From JADJNW01 sp964517175 (lineage in GTDB: Bacteria > Bacteroidota > Bacteroidia > Chitinophagales > Saprospiraceae): DNA of 24,719 bases. Shown here piece after piece: positions 1-6,943 of this stretch. Each line of letters begins with the position of its first letter. Position 1 is the stretch's first letter. The stretch is taken from positions 1 to 24,719 of the forward strand of contig CAZFBU010000056.1 in assembly GCA_964517175.1 (NCBI GenBank), in the 5' to 3' direction. Both the position numbers and the translations under genes were made by a program. Under the pieces are notes generated by a model that had not been told where the DNA came from, searched no databases, and saw nothing but the letters and a program-made list of their open reading frames with translations.

Positions 1-374
1 CTAGTCAGAAACTATAATCGAAGCGTGGGAGGACGTTGCAATTGAAAGGGTGTAAAATTGCATTAATTGATCGAAGCGTTACAAGTAAGTGCCTGTTTTA
101 AATTATGGATAGGTAAAATTTCGGAATTATTTTTTTCTCTCACGAGGCGAAAAGCGCAGTCATAGCCGAAGCTACGGCGAGTATTTTCAACAAAGTGAGT
201 GAGAAAAAGAAACCGAAATTACTTATAGATAGTTTGGAACAGGCACTTAAGAACATTCAAATATAAGAAATCAGTAGAGAACGACCAAATATGGCCTGCC
301 TGAAACGTAGCACTTTTCAATTTTTCAGAACCTGTAATTCCAAGTCGGGTTCATAGTATCTATTCTTATCAAAC
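1..374. other. Non-coding region upstream of the window's first gene
   Basis: I see no supportable gene here. The stretch is AT-rich and contains the 164-bp palindromic element at 86-249, listed separately. A 10-bp direct repeat, atcgaagcgt, occurs at 17-26 and 70-79. A short inverted pair, tgcaatt at 36-42 and aattgca at 56-62, lies between the copies. Downstream of the minus-strand sulfotransferase (below 375) I see no hairpin followed by a U-run, so its transcription end is not evident. Confidence 0.6.
86..249. repeat. 164-bp imperfect palindrome (REP/MITE-like element)
   Basis: The ends are a perfect 12-bp inverted pair: taagtgcctgtt at 86-97 and aacaggcactta at 238-249. The match continues inward imperfectly. 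The left arm runs to ctctcac at 137-143 and the right arm starts with gtgagtgag at 195-203; both arms share an A/T-rich tract and a ttcgg/ccgaa block. The 51-nt centre (144-194) has its own small hairpin, gccg at 165-168 pairing with cggc at 175-178. There is no open frame inside. I see no clear target-site duplication at the edges, so a mobile origin is not proven. A non-autonomous element or a structured RNA are both possible. Confidence 0.7.
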
Positions 375-1205
375 CTATCGCCCCACTACTTCCCGCGCGT
401 AAGCCTGGCACTTTTCCCATTCCTCCGCAAAATAATCGCGCACTTTGTCCAGTTCTGCCTGCGGAATCAGTGGCTCCTGGCTCACCCAACTTGCCGGAAT
501 TAATTTCGACGGATACAAAATGAGATAGGACAGCAGCAACTGGGAGCGCCGCTGCAGCCAGCGCAGAAAGCGTACTTCTGACACAGTACGCTCTTGCGGG
601 AATAAAAAGCTTAGCTTTTTGATGATCTTCAATTCTTTTTCCTGGTAGGAACGGTGCACGGCGTTCAGCGAAATGGCGTTGCGATCGTATGTTGCCCCCA
701 GAAAGCCTGCCAGCTTGTCAAAAAAAGCATATGGATCTTTTCGCAAATCTTCGTGAAAAAGCACCAGGGGCGGCTGCCCGAACTTCGCTTCCACGTATCT
801 GATCTTTCCCATAAAATCTACGTCCGAGCGCTTCCACAAGCCCCGATCATTTTCAACATCAAAATACTCGTGAAACGGTAAACTTCCGCCATTCTTCACG
901 TAGCGCCGATATTGCGAAGCAATCCAGCCATCCTGCCGACGCAATACGATGATGATCCGCGCCTGCGGGTAAACCGCCGCGATTTTATCCACTTCCGCCT
1001 CCAACTGCTGGTCGAATTCGCGCGATACAAAATAACGCGACTGCCCGGTTTTTTCTATCACTTCCTGATATTTTCGGTACAGCGTTCGCTGGATGTAATA
1101 AATGCCTTTCAGCTTGGGGAAAAACTCGTATTGCAAATAAGTCGTCGCGGTTTTGCCCAAACCAATGTGGAAGTAAATTTCGATATTGCGATTTGTCTTT
1201 GACAT
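375..1205 (-). CDS. Sulfotransferase family protein
   Basis: This is a 276-residue cytosolic-type protein that resembles PAPS-dependent sulfotransferases, which move a sulfuryl group from PAPS to a hydroxyl or amine acceptor. Residues 13-25 (HIGLGKTATTYLQ) match the 5'-phosphosulfate-binding P-loop, with Lys18 as the expected key residue. Residues 83-101 (RIIIVLRR... ending SQYRRY) match the 3'-phosphate-binding strand and helix, including Arg89/Arg90 and Ser97. There is no signal peptide or membrane segment. Start is ATG at 1205. The gene lies downstream of, and on the same strand as, the MBL-fold gene, 75 bp away, so they could be co-transcribed. The acceptor (polysaccharide, lipid or small molecule) cannot be told from the sequence, and no glycan-synthesis gene is adjacent. 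The family assignment is firm; the substrate is unknown. Confidence 0.85.
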   Translation of the reverse strand: MSKTNRNIEIYFHIGLGKTATTYLQYEFFPKLKGIYYIQRTLYRKYQEVIEKTGQSRYFVSREFDQQLEAEVDKIAAVYPQARIIIVLRRQDGWIASQYRRYVKNGGSLPFHEYFDVENDRGLWKRSDVDFMGKIRYVEAKFGQPPLVLFHEDLRKDPYAFFDKLAGFLGATYDRNAISLNAVHRSYQEKELKIIKKLSFLFPQERTVSEVRFLRWLQRRSQLLLSYLILYPSKLIPASWVSQEPLIPQAELDKVRDYFAEEWEKCQAYAREVVGR

Positions 1206-1280
1206 GAGAAACGGGGTGGTTTGGTATCTGTTATTTGGTGGATTGGGCGAAGGTACGATTCTTTTGAAAATTTGCTCGAA

Positions 1281-2201
1281 TTACCAGTTGATACGTTGCC
1301 CTTCCCATGCAATGTTGAAACCGGCTTCCCGAACTTCTTTTTGCGCGGCGCTTCTTTTTTGCAGCAGCGGATTGGTGTGATTGAGGTGAATAAAATGTAC
1401 CCGGGCTTTTTCGTCTCTGGTCAGATCAGCAAATAATTGCATACTTTCTTCGACAAACGGGTGCGGAATCTCCCGCATATCCCGCCCGGGAATCTCGCCG
1501 TTTCGGTAAAACGTGCCATCCAGCAGGGCAATATGTACCGCTTTTATCTTTGGCACAATGCTTTCTTCCCAAATATCCCATTTGTTGATATCCGGGATGA
1601 AGATAGCGCTCTTACCCAATCCATCTATCTGATAACCCACCGTTTCCGAATACTCATCGCGGTGCGGCACGAGAAAAGGTTGGATGCTCAGGCTTTCGGT
1701 CAACTGCACGGGTTCATTCGCGGCAAGCGGTTGAATTACAATATTTTGCAAAGAAACCAACTGGCTCCAGGGACCGTTATTTTCCAGAAAATGCTTCATC
1801 TTTGGCATGGCGTACACCGGTATCTGCTCCGCGCCGATGACCTCGCGCCCCAGGTGCATCAGGCCCGTGTAGTGCCCGATGTGCGCGTGCGTGAGGAAAA
1901 TACCCGTGAGCTTTGTACCGGTCTTTTTTTCCAGCATTTCCAGTTGCTCGGGAAAGTCGGGCGTCGCATCAATCATCCAGCTCTGCCCGGAAGCGGGATC
2001 AACAATCGCAATGCAGGACACAAGATGTCCTTTTTTACCTTTTTTGAAAAGCTTCTGGCAATCGGCGCGCTGACAACCCGCGTGCGGATATCCGCCATCC
2101 TGCGCAATGCCGAGTATGAATAGATAGGGTTCGGGGGCTTGAGACTCAAAGCTTACGGGCGTTGGTTCAAATTTTAAAATTGCAAAACAAAAAGCAAACA
2201 A
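1281..2201 (-). CDS. MBL-fold metallo-hydrolase, PqqB-like
   Basis: A metallo-beta-lactamase-fold protein of the PqqB-like group. With the start used here, residues 105-110 read HAHIGH, the metal motif with Gly in place of the usual Asp. Further likely ligands are His180, Asp204 (IPDIN) and His275 (LNHTN). An early pair, Cys43 and Cys48 in AGCQRADC, resembles the zinc knuckle near the PqqB N-terminus. The N-terminus is hydrophobic, suggesting export or anchoring. The start is uncertain: 2201 is TTG, no in-frame ATG exists upstream, and the frame stays open to about 2291, encoding a basic stretch (RHKFVRLLNR) ahead of the hydrophobic segment that would suit a signal peptide. No other PQQ genes are nearby, so a role in PQQ synthesis is not supported. 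The substrate is unknown. Confidence 0.82.
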   Translation of the reverse strand: MFAFCFAILKFEPTPVSFESQAPEPYLFILGIAQDGGYPHAGCQRADCQKLFKKGKKGHLVSCIAIVDPASGQSWMIDATPDFPEQLEMLEKKTGTKLTGIFLTHAHIGHYTGLMHLGREVIGAEQIPVYAMPKMKHFLENNGPWSQLVSLQNIVIQPLAANEPVQLTESLSIQPFLVPHRDEYSETVGYQIDGLGKSAIFIPDINKWDIWEESIVPKIKAVHIALLDGTFYRNGEIPGRDMREIPHPFVEESMQLFADLTRDEKARVHFIHLNHTNPLLQKRSAAQKEVREAGFNIAWEGQRINW

Positions 2202-2242
2202 AACAACCGGGCTAAGTAATAGCGTGCGGTTAAGTAACCGGA

Positions 2243-2250
2243 CAAATTTA
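2243..2250 (-). promoter_or_regulatory. Possible -7 box for the MBL-fold gene
   Basis: Read on the minus strand the bases are TAAATTTG, a full match to the Bacteroidota -7 consensus TAnnTTTG, about 42 bp before the TTG start at 2201. I do not see a good -33 TTG at the proper distance, and the box sits directly beside a REP-like hairpin, so this is tentative. If real, it would support the downstream start over the longer reading frame. Confidence 0.3.
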
Positions 2251-2253
2251 TGA

Positions 2254-2273
2254 CGTTGCCATCCCTTCGGGAT
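2254..2273. repeat. REP-like hairpin unit, copy A
   Basis: On the plus strand this 20-bp unit contains atccc-ttc-gggat (2261-2273), a 5-bp stem with a 3-nt loop, preceded by cgttgcc. It matches copy B at 2317-2336 at 17 of 20 positions. Two of the three differences fall on opposite sides of the same stem pair and keep it paired. From memory, hairpins of the CCCGAAGGG type are frequent between genes in Bacteroidota. Confidence 0.65.
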
Positions 2274-2283
2274 TTTTTTATTT

Positions 2284-2346
2284 GACAGGATTTACGGTAT
2301 CCTGAAAATCCCGCGGCGTAGCCATGCCTTCGGCATAAATCCTGTC
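2284..2346. repeat. REP-like hairpin unit, copy B, within an 11-bp inverted repeat
   Basis: Outer arms gacaggattta (2284-2294) and taaatcctgtc (2336-2346) are perfect inverted repeats. Between and overlapping them lies hairpin copy B, cgtagccatgccttcggcat (2317-2336), whose stem atgcc/ggcat pairs around a ttc loop. The whole unit could fold as a branched structure. It sits between two co-directional minus-strand genes and could end or stabilise the upstream transcript, but there is no U-run typical of an intrinsic terminator on that strand. Confidence 0.65.
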
Positions 2347-2390
2347 TATTCATTTATGCCTTAAATTTAAAAACAATTACAGCCAGGCAC

Positions 2391-3203
2391 TCATGTCCAG
2401 ATGACCTGCGACTTGAAGCCCACCAGGCTGCCATCGTCTGCCACGCCAACTACATACGCCGGGTGCTGAGGCGGCACATCCGGGGCATAATCCTTGCCAA
2501 GTATGACGATCGTATGCTGCCGCAGATGTTCTTCCATCAATTGAACGATCTGGAAAGCCCGGTCATCCAGCCCGAAGTCGCGATGCTGCGGCACGAAGAT
2601 CATAAAAAACGCCTTCGCCGAGACAAATCGCTCTACCACCTGCTTCGGGTCATCCGGGTTCAGGTTCAGGGCTTTTGAAAAAGATTCGGGCGTCAGGTTT
2701 TTCACATCTGCCGGTATGTGCACTGCTTCGATGGGCTCGCTCGCCTCCGACCCCAGGTAATCAAAAAACAACTGATCGGTATTTGCCGCAATTTGTTCAA
2801 AAACTTCCTTCGCCGCCAGGTACGCATCGCCCCGCGCCGCGCCTTTCAGGCTGGCACCCAAAGCCAATGCCTCTTCGCCGCCCTGCTCGATGAGCGCTCG
2901 CACTTCCATTTCCGACAAACCGCCCGGCATCACCTCAAAATGGGCAATGATCTTTTCTTTCACAAATGCAACGCCCGCTGCAATCGCCTTGCGGGTCACA
3001 CGCTGGTAAGGCTCCTCCTCGTCGCGCAGGAAATGATAAAAAGCAGCCAGTAGTTCGCGCCGGATATCGCTGGTAGCATCTGTCAGCAATTTTTCTATAT
3101 CATCCTTGCTGACCATGCCATCCGGTCCTGCTGCCGCCAGCAAATCCGATGCAGCCTCGTCGATGATTTGGTACAAATCCTGAATGGTGAGCCGTGTTGT
3201 CAT
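2391..3203 (-). CDS. Hypothetical protein, possible nuclease A inhibitor-like C-terminus
   Basis: I do not recognise the whole protein (270 residues). Residues 1-140 are acidic and appear mostly helical, with a stretch at 25-37 (GPDGMVSKDDIEK) that loosely recalls an EF-hand loop but lacks its full ligand set. Residues 145-270 form a separate unit: FFDYLGSEASEP near 146-157, a TPESF segment near 171-175, and an ending with DDGSLVGFKSQVIWT. That layout resembles the NuiA (nuclease A inhibitor) family from memory; I hold this only moderately. There is no signal peptide, so it is probably cytosolic. The frame extends upstream to 3323, but the ATG at 3203 is preferred because a -7 box lies at 3221-3228 and the extra 40 residues look non-natural. 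No nuclease gene is adjacent. Confidence 0.7.
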   Translation of the reverse strand: MTTRLTIQDLYQIIDEAASDLLAAAGPDGMVSKDDIEKLLTDATSDIRRELLAAFYHFLRDEEEPYQRVTRKAIAAGVAFVKEKIIAHFEVMPGGLSEMEVRALIEQGGEEALALGASLKGAARGDAYLAAKEVFEQIAANTDQLFFDYLGSEASEPIEAVHIPADVKNLTPESFSKALNLNPDDPKQVVERFVSAKAFFMIFVPQHRDFGLDDRAFQIVQLMEEHLRQHTIVILGKDYAPDVPPQHPAYVVGVADDGSLVGFKSQVIWT

Positions 3204-3220
3204 GCGGTTGAGTTTGAGGA

Positions 3221-3228
3221 CAAATATA
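3221..3228 (-). promoter_or_regulatory. Possible -7 promoter box
   Basis: Minus-strand TATATTTG is a full match to TAnnTTTG and lies 17 bp upstream of the ATG at 3203. That spacing would give a very short leader. A matching -33 TTG is not obvious. It supports choosing the ATG at 3203 rather than the longer frame. Confidence 0.4.
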
Positions 3229-3350
3229 GCCATCCCCTCCGGCTGACCGAATCCTTTGTGTTTTAATTTTTCAATAAAATATTCCCTCGATTGCGTTTTT
3301 TTCCTAAATTTAGTCCGCTCCAATCAACAGGCAATTAACATTTACAGACC

Positions 3351-4970
3351 ATGCTTAATTTTCGACCATTCTTCAGTTTGCTTTTTCTTTTTGTCAGTTT
3401 GCAACTTGCAGCGCAACCCGCCGCTTTTCAGGAGCAGGCAGAAAAAATTGATCAACTCTTTGCCGAATGGAATACCGACACCCCCGGCGGAGCACTGCTG
3501 GTGACACGGGGAGATGCCGTCCTTTACAATAAAGCTTTTGGCATGGCTGATCTGGAGCATCACATTGCCAATACGCCCAAAACCATCTTCGAAGCCGGCT
3601 CGGTTTCCAAGCAATTTACATCCACCGCCATTTTTCTCCTGGCGATGGAAGGCAAGCTCTCACTGGATGACGACGTGCGCAAATACGTGCCCGAACTGCC
3701 GGATTATGGTGAGAAAATCACCATCCGCCACATGATTCATCACATTAGCGGCTTGCGCGACTGGGGTTCGGTAGCAAGTATCAGCGGTTGGTATCGCGGC
3801 GCAAGGGTGCACACGCACGCGCACGCCCTGGAGATTATGTCACGGCAAAAAGCGCTGAATTTTCCGCCCGGCGACCAGTACAGTTACTGCAATTCGGGGT
3901 ATAATCTGCAAGCTATTATCGTTTCCCGGGTAAGCGGAATGTCGTTTGCGGAATTTTGCAAGCAGCGCATATTCGAGCCGATGGGCATGCACGATACGCA
4001 GTGGCGCGACAACTTCCGCCGCATTGTACCTGATCGGTCGGTAGCCTATGCTCCCCGCGACGGGGAGTATTTTCAGAATATGCCCTTTGAAGATGTGCAT
4101 GGCAACGGAGGACTACTCACCACCACTGCCGACCTGGCGAAGTGGAATACGCATTACAAAAACCCGGTGATCGGCGGCAATGAAATGGTGAAATTGCAAA
4201 AAAAACAGGGCGTGCTGAATGACGGTACGACTATTGCCTATGCAGGCGGCATCGTCATTGGTGATTATAATGGCATGGAACAAATCAGCCACAGTGGCGC
4301 CACTGCCGGATATCGCGCCTGGCTGGCGTACTACCCGGAGCCGGATGTTTCCATCGCTTTTTTGAGTAATGACGGCAGTTCCAATCCTTCGCGGATCGGC
4401 ATGCAAGTGGCGGAAATCGTCTTTGGCAAAAGCGAAAGCGATGAGCCGGTGCTCGGCACGATCGTTCCGGATGAAAAATCCCTGCAGGCAAAGGTCGGGC
4501 TGTACCGCAGTAAGCGAAGCGACGACATCATCGAGCTGGAAGTAAAAAACGGACTGCTGCAACAACGCAACGGACGCGTATGGCAAGCCACAAAGGAAAA
4601 TACGTTCTTCCGCGGCGGCGACCGCATCGAATTCGCCGGAGATAAATTTACCCGCTACGAACCTAACGGCTACGCCGAAGTGTATATCAAACAAGCCACT
4701 TTCAAACCCAATAAAGAAGCCTTGCAAGCCTTTACCGGCACTTACGATAGCCACGAAGCCGATGTCATTTTTAAGCTCGACCTGAAGGATGGTAAACTCC
4801 GCGCCTTTCGCCAGCCGGATACTTACTTTTTCCTGACGCCTTTGTACAAGGATGTTTTCCGTACCAATAATGGCAATCTCGTCGAATTCAAGCGCGATAA
4901 AAACGGCAAAATTACCGGCTTTGGGTACAGCATTTCGCGCGCAAGCGGAGTGTGGTTTGCGCGGCAGTAG
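3351..4970 (+). CDS. Secreted serine hydrolase, class C beta-lactamase/peptidase S12 family
   Basis: A 539-residue protein with an N-terminal signal peptide (hydrophobic residues 5-20, cleavage likely after LAAQ, residue 22). The S12 catalytic pieces are present: the nucleophile motif SVSK at 84-87, the YxN motif as Tyr179-Cys-Asn181, and a KTG-equivalent box HSG at 314-316. Residues about 30-370 form the hydrolase domain. The remaining 170 or so residues form a beta-rich C-terminal region as in many Bacteroidota members. Such enzymes act in the periplasm or outside the cell as D,D-peptidases, esterases or D-amino-acid-type peptidases; HSG instead of KTG argues against naming it a beta-lactamase. 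Start is ATG 3351. The gene is convergent with the next one (51-bp gap). Fold assignment is strong, substrate unknown. Confidence 0.9.
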   Translation: MLNFRPFFSLLFLFVSLQLAAQPAAFQEQAEKIDQLFAEWNTDTPGGALLVTRGDAVLYNKAFGMADLEHHIANTPKTIFEAGSVSKQFTSTAIFLLAMEGKLSLDDDVRKYVPELPDYGEKITIRHMIHHISGLRDWGSVASISGWYRGARVHTHAHALEIMSRQKALNFPPGDQYSYCNSGYNLQAIIVSRVSGMSFAEFCKQRIFEPMGMHDTQWRDNFRRIVPDRSVAYAPRDGEYFQNMPFEDVHGNGGLLTTTADLAKWNTHYKNPVIGGNEMVKLQKKQGVLNDGTTIAYAGGIVIGDYNGMEQISHSGATAGYRAWLAYYPEPDVSIAFLSNDGSSNPSRIGMQVAEIVFGKSESDEPVLGTIVPDEKSLQAKVGLYRSKRSDDIIELEVKNGLLQQRNGRVWQATKENTFFRGGDRIEFAGDKFTRYEPNGYAEVYIKQATFKPNKEALQAFTGTYDSHEADVIFKLDLKDGKLRAFRQPDTYFFLTPLYKDVFRTNNGNLVEFKRDKNGKITGFGYSISRASGVWFARQ

Positions 4971-5021
4971 CGCTCAGGAAAGTGGAAACTTCCTTGCCAA
5001 ACGACCTGCAACATCAAAAAC

Positions 5022-5981
5022 TCAAACACCCGCACGCTGAAAATCCGCAATTTTCTGTGCCAGCGCCCGGGCGTGCCCCAGCTTCGACTCGAACGACCAC
5101 CCGGCGATATGCGGCGATAGCACCACATTTTCTGCATTTTTCAAATACTGAAATGGAGCCGGCAGCGCCTCAAAATTCAGAAAATTGAACGAAGTTTCTT
5201 CGTATTCCAGCACGTCGAGTGCAGCGCCAGGCACGGTGCCCGCCCGCAAATGTTCGACCAGATCGGCGGTATTCAAAACCAGACCTCGTGCCGTATTCAC
5301 CAGATAAACCGGTTTTTGAAATTGTTTTAAAAATGCATCATCAACAAAATGATGATTGCTTTCGGAATAGGGAATATGCAGACTTACGATGTCGCTTTCG
5401 CGAAAAATAGTTGCCATATCCACCGCTTCTGCGTTGCCGTCGGCGTAGTTGGTTTTGAATTTATCATAAGCAATCACCCGTGCCTCAAAGCCCCGGAGCC
5501 GTTGGGCAAAAGCACTGCCCATATTGCCATAGCCAATGATGCCGATGGTTTTTCCTTTAATCTCGGTGCCGCGATTGGGTTCGCGCAGCCACTGTCCGTT
5601 GCGTACCTGCCGGTCGGCGAGGGTGAGCCTGTTCATCAAGGCGAGCAACATGCCCAGGGCGTGTTCGGCAACCGTGTCGCGGCTGCCTTCGGGCGAAGTG
5701 AACACGCGGATGCCCTTTTCAGCCGCGTATGCAACATCGATATGCTCCACGCCCACCCCTTCGCGGGCAATAAACTGCAAGCTCCTGCCCCGATCCATGA
5801 ATGCCCGGTCTGCACGCAGGCGGCTGCGCATCACAACGCCGATGCACGCCGGTAAGACTTCCCAGATTTCATCTTTGGAAGCTTTATACATGGGCAAAAC
5901 TTCAAATTTCAACGCGGTGAGTCGCTCCTCCAGAAACGGATGCGGCTGATCGATCAAGAGAATTTTGTGATTAGACTTCAT
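5022..5981 (-). CDS. D-2-hydroxyacid dehydrogenase (phosphoglycerate dehydrogenase-like)
   Basis: A 319-residue NAD(P)-dependent oxidoreductase interconverting 2-keto acids and D-2-hydroxy acids. The dinucleotide-binding motif is GYGNMG at 150-155 followed by an acidic residue at the end of the next strand (AYD, Asp173), suggesting NAD preference. The catalytic Arg is Arg232 in NTARG, the Glu is in the EYEE cluster at 259-262, and the His is His291 in SPHIAGW. There is no ACT domain, so it is not a regulated long-form SerA. The frame can be read from 6017, but ATG at 5981 begins directly at the first beta strand (KSNHKILLID) and is chosen. Nothing adjacent points to serine synthesis, so the physiological substrate (3-phosphoglycerate, hydroxypyruvate, glyoxylate or other) is open. 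Confidence 0.88.
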   Translation of the reverse strand: MKSNHKILLIDQPHPFLEERLTALKFEVLPMYKASKDEIWEVLPACIGVVMRSRLRADRAFMDRGRSLQFIAREGVGVEHIDVAYAAEKGIRVFTSPEGSRDTVAEHALGMLLALMNRLTLADRQVRNGQWLREPNRGTEIKGKTIGIIGYGNMGSAFAQRLRGFEARVIAYDKFKTNYADGNAEAVDMATIFRESDIVSLHIPYSESNHHFVDDAFLKQFQKPVYLVNTARGLVLNTADLVEHLRAGTVPGAALDVLEYEETSFNFLNFEALPAPFQYLKNAENVVLSPHIAGWSFESKLGHARALAQKIADFQRAGV

Positions 5982-6324
5982 ATTTGCAAAGATGAATTTT
6001 CCAGAAGAACATTTCAATCTTAATTTTGACCGAATGTCATTTCGTTTGTCGAAAAAAAACGTCTGTTTGTCGAAGTATCCAAAACTTTATGTCATTTTCA
6101 AACGATAACAAACGCCTTTTTTTATTCTGATTTATTCTGTTTCCTGTAAGGAATCCTTTCGATAAGCCCTCGAAACAAAATAATATGCTACGAAAAACTT
6201 GCTAAAAGAGCCTTTTTAAAAAAGTAACTGAAATTTTTCATAGAATTTTAAACACTTCGATTGGTTCGGCTGTTGCAGAACTATCCAAAACAAATTAAAT
6301 TTGTAACCGAAATCAAAAACAAGC
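5982..6324. other. Divergent intergenic region before the efflux cluster
   Basis: 343 bp separates the minus-strand dehydrogenase from the plus-strand regulator. It is AT-rich and holds no credible gene. Its right end carries the promoter and palindrome of the regulator gene (6273-6304). Three copies of a short ttgtcgaa/tttgtcga-like word occur around 6043-6077 near the dehydrogenase start, possibly binding sites, but too short to claim. Confidence 0.5.
6273..6304 (+). promoter_or_regulatory. Promoter of the GbsR-type regulator with overlapping operator-like palindrome
   Basis: TAAATTTG at 6296-6303 is a full match to the Bacteroidota -7 box TAnnTTTG. A -33 TTG lies at 6273-6275, with 20 bp between them. 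The -7 box is embedded in a perfect 7-1-7 palindrome, acaaatt-a-aatttgt (6290-6304). A dimeric repressor bound there would block the promoter, so autoregulation by the adjacent GbsR-type protein is a reasonable inference. The ATG is at 6325, giving a leader of roughly 15 nt. Confidence 0.6.
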
Positions 6325-6834
6325 ATGCAGCAGGAAGATTTTTCTTCACTTGAATTCAAGAAGAAGAAGGTAGAGGAGATTGGAGTAGTATTTGACAAAA
6401 CGGGATTCCCGCCCGTGGTGGGTCGCGTTGTTGGTTTCCTGCTACTTGCCGATCCACCCCATCAAACATTTTACGCCATTCAGGAGTTTTTGGGTGCCAG
6501 CAAAAGTTCGATCAGTAATGCGCTTAACGTGCTAATGGAAAAGTGCATTGTGGACTATTTGACGTTTAGCGGTGACCGCAAGCGCTACTTCCGGCTGAAC
6601 ATTGAAAGCTGGCTGGAAAACACCAAAGAAAAGATGGAAAAGATGTCGCAGGTAGATGCGATTCTCTTTGATACTTTGAAATACCGCGACCCGGAGAAAT
6701 ACCCGGAATTTGTGGAAGGACTAAAAAAGATACTGAGTTTTCACATGTTCATTGCCGAGGAGATGCCCAAGCTGATTGCCAAGTGGGAACAAATGCAGGT
6801 AGAACAAACACCGGGTACAGCAAAGGATAATTAG
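6325..6834 (+). CDS. GbsR/MarR-family transcriptional regulator of the efflux cluster
   Basis: A 169-residue winged-helix DNA-binding protein of the GbsR branch of the MarR superfamily. Residues 24-38 (DKTGFPPVVGRVVGF) match the conserved opening of this family. The segment at about 45-73 (QTFYAIQEFLGASKSSISNAL) is the helix-turn-helix with the recognition helix at SKSSISNAL. GDRKRYF (about 87-93) is the wing. The C-terminal third is helical and likely dimerises. The gene is the first of the plus-strand run with TolC, adaptor and RND permease, 109 bp upstream of TolC, and its own promoter carries a palindrome. It most likely represses the cluster and itself; the ligand is unknown. Start ATG 6325 fits the short leader predicted from the promoter. 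Confidence 0.88.
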   Translation: MQQEDFSSLEFKKKKVEEIGVVFDKTGFPPVVGRVVGFLLLADPPHQTFYAIQEFLGASKSSISNALNVLMEKCIVDYLTFSGDRKRYFRLNIESWLENTKEKMEKMSQVDAILFDTLKYRDPEKYPEFVEGLKKILSFHMFIAEEMPKLIAKWEQMQVEQTPGTAKDN

Positions 6835-6921
6835 AATTTGACGAACCAAAAAAAATTTCGGACAAAAAGTTCGAGATTTTCAGAACTAAAAAAAACAGTC
6901 AATCGTTTCACCAAATATTAT

Positions 6922-6935
6922 TGAACAAGCGTTCA
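6922..6935. promoter_or_regulatory. Small palindrome upstream of the TolC gene
   Basis: tgaac-aagc-gttca is a perfect 5-4-5 inverted repeat ending 8 bp before the ATG at 6944. It could be a regulator site or a translation-control hairpin. It does not resemble the palindrome on the regulator's own promoter, so a shared operator is not supported. No clear TAnnTTTG box is seen in this 109-bp gap. Confidence 0.35.
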
Positions 6936-6943
6936 CTGCTAAA

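Noticed and set aside
17..79. 10-bp direct repeat atcgaagcgt as part of a CRISPR or integration site
   Set aside because: Only two short copies, no regular spacing, no cas or integrase gene; too short to mean more than chance.
1437..2123. A 228-codon plus-strand frame opposite the MBL-fold gene
   Set aside because: Antisense to a gene with clear metal-binding motifs and without recognisable features of its own.
3351..4970. Calling the S12 enzyme a beta-lactamase resistance gene
   Set aside because: The third motif is HSG rather than KTG and the protein has a long C-terminal extension, which fits general S12 hydrolases better.
6868..6887. agttc/gaact hairpin after the GbsR-type gene as a terminator
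   Set aside because: It is followed by an A-run rather than a T-run on the coding strand, and the stem is only 5 bp; the operon probably continues into TolC.
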